Part shown: positions 62,446 to 64,000 of the stretch, piece after piece
How positions within the stretch are numbered: the stretch's first letter is position 1
How the letters are laid out: each line of letters opens with the position of its first letter
Source: Anaeropeptidivorans aminofermentans
Lineage (GTDB): Bacteria; Bacillota; Clostridia; Lachnospirales; UBA5962
Direction of reading: 5' to 3'
Length of the DNA stretch: 64,000 nt
Assembly: GCF_940670685.1 (NCBI RefSeq)
Contig: NZ_OW711693.1
Location: 682,001-746,000 of the forward strand
Made by a program: the position numbers and the translations under genes
The notes under the pieces: generated by a model
What the model saw: the letters and a program-made list of their open reading frames with translations, nothing else
Database searches by the model: none
Told to the model about the DNA's origin: nothing

Positions 62446-62583
62446 ATGGCTCATAAATACGGCTTGCCGCCCCATGGAGGCCTTGGTCTTGGCCTTGAAC
62501 GCTTTACAGCAAAGCTTCTTGGCTTTCAAAACGTGCGCTATGCAACAATGTTTCCCAGAGATATTAATCGCTTAGAACCCTAA
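62446..62583 (+). pseudogene. C-terminal fragment of aspartyl/asparaginyl-tRNA synthetase
   Basis: An intact 45-codon frame reads AHKYGLPPHGGLGLGLERF, then TAKLLGFQNVRYATMFPRDI and NRLEP before the stop. This is class II synthetase motif 3 (GLGLGLER) and the exact C-terminus of archaeal-type, non-discriminating AspS proteins. The other roughly 390 residues are absent upstream. No ribosome site precedes the ATG, so it is a remnant, probably left by deletion or rearrangement. Confidence 0.85.
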
Positions 62584-62713
62584 TAGAAATAACTTCTTAG
62601 AAAAAGACACAAGCGTAAACTTGTAAATCACAGGATAGACGTTTTCATGGGTTTGCCGTGACCAAAATAAAGTTTTGGCGATACACTAGGGCGCGTCTGA
62701 AAGGGCCAAAGCC

Positions 62714-63519
62714 TATAGTAAATTTCTTATAAGAAAGTAATAAAAAACGATTCACTACGGGATTCATCGTTACCAAACAAAAAACAAGTTTAATAACCAT
62801 AAGAAATCGCGAACTTAAAAAAGATTTGCAGGCTTACGCCTGCATTCTTTTCCAAGTTCGCGTATAGACAATTTCATTTTAAACAGTAAGGCAGAATAAA
62901 TTTCACCAAATCATTCATTCAAATAAAATGAAATTGTTTTGTTCCTATTTAAACTGCGGATTATTATAATATAAAAACACGGATTTCCTTCGGAAACATA
63001 GTGAAATTGCCTTTATAGTAAATTTCACTGAAGGATGTAATAAAAATCTATTTTTTATAAACGGATTAAACATATAAAGTCCCTATGTTTAATCCATTCA
63101 TAGCCAACAAAGATTAAAATATCTTTGTTGGCTATAAGGGGACGTTTGCCTGAAAACACTTTAACAGTTTCCCAGCAAGTGTTTCCAGGTTCACTAAGCA
63201 TAAAATATACGATTTTTATTACTGTTTAATTTAAAATTTACTATATACCGTAATAGATATAAGCCTTTCAATATATATAATCAAATAAAGGCAGTTTCAC
63301 AAAGGCGCTTTATTATATTTCTTCTATAGTTAAAGAGTTTAATTACAGTAATAAAAATCGTATATTTTGAATGGCTTAATATAAGTGTTTCTATTATATT
63401 AAGCCGTTTATGAAAAATAGATTTTTGTTACTTCCTGAAGGATATTTTACTCTAAAACGCATTTTTGAATCCTCGCGGATATACGGCTTTGTTACTGGTT
63501 AACTTTATAATTTACTATA
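62714..63519. repeat. Composite nested foldback element (copy II, inverted)
   Basis: Reverse complement of copy I at 42936-43612 along almost its whole length, in the same order of families E, D, C and A: GCGAACTTAAAAAAG / CTTTTCCAAGTTCGCG, AATGAAATTGTTTTGTTCC, GGCAGTTTCACAAAGGCGC, TAATAAAAATCGTATATTTTG. Copy II lacks the family B insert of copy I and carries an extra 228-bp element (63016-63243). Confidence 0.88.
63016..63243. mobile_element. Inserted TA-flanked miniature element (family C, long form)
   Basis: Ends TAGTAAATTT and AAATTTACTA are perfect inverted repeats of ten bases. The flanking DNA reads CTT-TA-[element]-TA-TACCG; the empty site in copy I reads CTT-TA-TACCG. So 228 bp were inserted at a TA dinucleotide that was duplicated. 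There is no coding capacity. TA duplication is the mark of IS630/Tc1-mariner transposition, which implies a MITE mobilised in trans. Confidence 0.85.
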
Positions 63520-63761
63520 ATCAATTTTACTATAAAAGCTTGGCTTCATCGTTGAAAGCCCTCAAAATATGGCCTGCAGTTTTGACTCATGGCGTAAAAT
63601 TTAGACTCAATATTTTTGCATAAAGCAGAAATGCAAAGGTATGCTATTTCTGCGGTTTTCCCATCAAATTGATTAAAGCACGAGCTGCTAAAATTAAAAT
63701 ATTTTTCAGTATTTTTTTGTGCCTTTGTTGAGCATAAAGCTTTTTTAAGTTTGATAGCTAT

Positions 63762-63806
63762 AAAAGACGGTACCGCAAATTAAATTTTGCAGCACCGTCT
63801 TTTTAG
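63762..63806. terminator. Bidirectional terminator after the VOC gene
   Basis: AAAAGACGGTACCGCAAATT and its near reverse complement AATTTTGCAGCACCGTCTTTTT, with T runs on both strands. Confidence 0.8.
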
Positions 63807-63820
63807 CGAAAGACCTCTAT

Positions 63821-64000
63821 TTACATATTCTTTTCATAATGGCTGACACGCTCTTCAAAGCTTACTTCACGAAGCACCTCATGAAGCATCCAAATATAGC
63901 CAAAGGGATCCGCAAACATGGAATTTTTCACTCCGTGGGTTTCTATTTCCATAATGGGCTGAATTTCTATACAGCCGGCTTCAAGGGCCTTTGCGTAAGT
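63821..64000 (-). CDS. VOC-family (glyoxalase/PhnB-like) protein, C-terminal part
   Basis: The last 59 codons of a minus-strand gene: YAKALEAGCIEIQPIMEIETHG, then SMFADPFGYIWMLHEVLREVSFEER. The ADPFGYIWML strand with its terminal metal-ligand region is the standard C-terminal half of a vicinal-oxygen-chelate domain. Such proteins include glyoxalases, dioxygenases and resistance proteins; the missing N-terminal half prevents a finer call. Confidence 0.85.
   Translation of the reverse strand, partial: TYAKALEAGCIEIQPIMEIETHGVKNSMFADPFGYIWMLHEVLREVSFEERVSHYEKNM

Noticed and set aside
1-64000. tRNA and rRNA genes
   Set aside because: No cloverleaf with conserved GGTTC/CCA arms and no conserved rRNA segments were recognised by eye; a covariance-model scan would be decisive.

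Overview
The window is low-GC DNA from a spore-forming Firmicute, most likely an anaerobic Clostridia member and possibly Lachnospirales-like. The evidence is spoIVA, a spore photoproduct lyase relative, AT-rich intergenic DNA, heavy AGA/AAA codon use in the housekeeping genes and strong GGAGG ribosome sites. No rRNA, tRNA or CRISPR array was seen.

Layout. 0-9 kb: a 3' gene fragment, a small lipoprotein, a TPR membrane protein, a GyrI-like protein, spoIVA, an allantoate amidohydrolase, thioredoxin and a membrane-anchored protein. 8-11 kb: an amino-acid ABC permease and binding protein (minus strand) behind a histidine-rich leader peptide and terminator. 11-15 kb: a MoxR / DUF58 / DUF4129-type membrane protein operon whose third gene has only an ATA codon at the expected start, then a secreted SH3 protein. 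16-26 kb: metG-TatD, a 3D-domain cell-wall protein, a Nudix hydrolase, an old-yellow-enzyme oxidoreductase, a MATE pump and rpsF-ssb-rpsR.

26-41 kb is an island with visibly different codon use (more CTG/CGT/CGC). It holds two complete nickel/peptide-type ABC importer operons, a two-component system and a Fur-family regulator under a strong promoter with a Fur-like box. Both importer operons carry the same kind of 18-bp palindrome upstream, so metal or metallophore uptake is the most economical reading. One permease is frameshifted at a G5 run. 41-43 kb: a DAHP synthase gene behind a tyrosine-rich leader peptide and terminator. 43-53 kb: a SplB-like radical SAM protein and a complete minus-strand arginine cluster argGHCJBDF behind tandem ArgR-type boxes. 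54-58 kb: PucR regulator, DUF1177 protein and an orphan oligopeptide-binding lipoprotein. 59-62 kb: a cobalamin riboswitch driving a CGGC-like cysteine-rich protein, a zinc-ribbon protein and an HTH regulator. 62-64 kb: an orphan C-terminal scrap of aspartyl-tRNA synthetase and the end of a VOC protein.

Two themes stand out. First, two amino-acid-coded leader peptides (HHPH and YYYGY), each with a promoter at -17 spacing, a ribosome site and a Rho-independent terminator, point to ribosome-mediated attenuation of an amino-acid transporter and of aromatic biosynthesis. Second, intergenic regions are crowded with small AT-rich foldback elements (TATAGTAAATTT-type ends). Two inverted copies of one composite element (42.9-43.6 kb and 62.7-63.5 kb) give a filled/empty site pair showing insertion at TA with TA duplication. 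Some of these elements sit inside operons, between the histidine leader and its transporter gene and between argD and argF.
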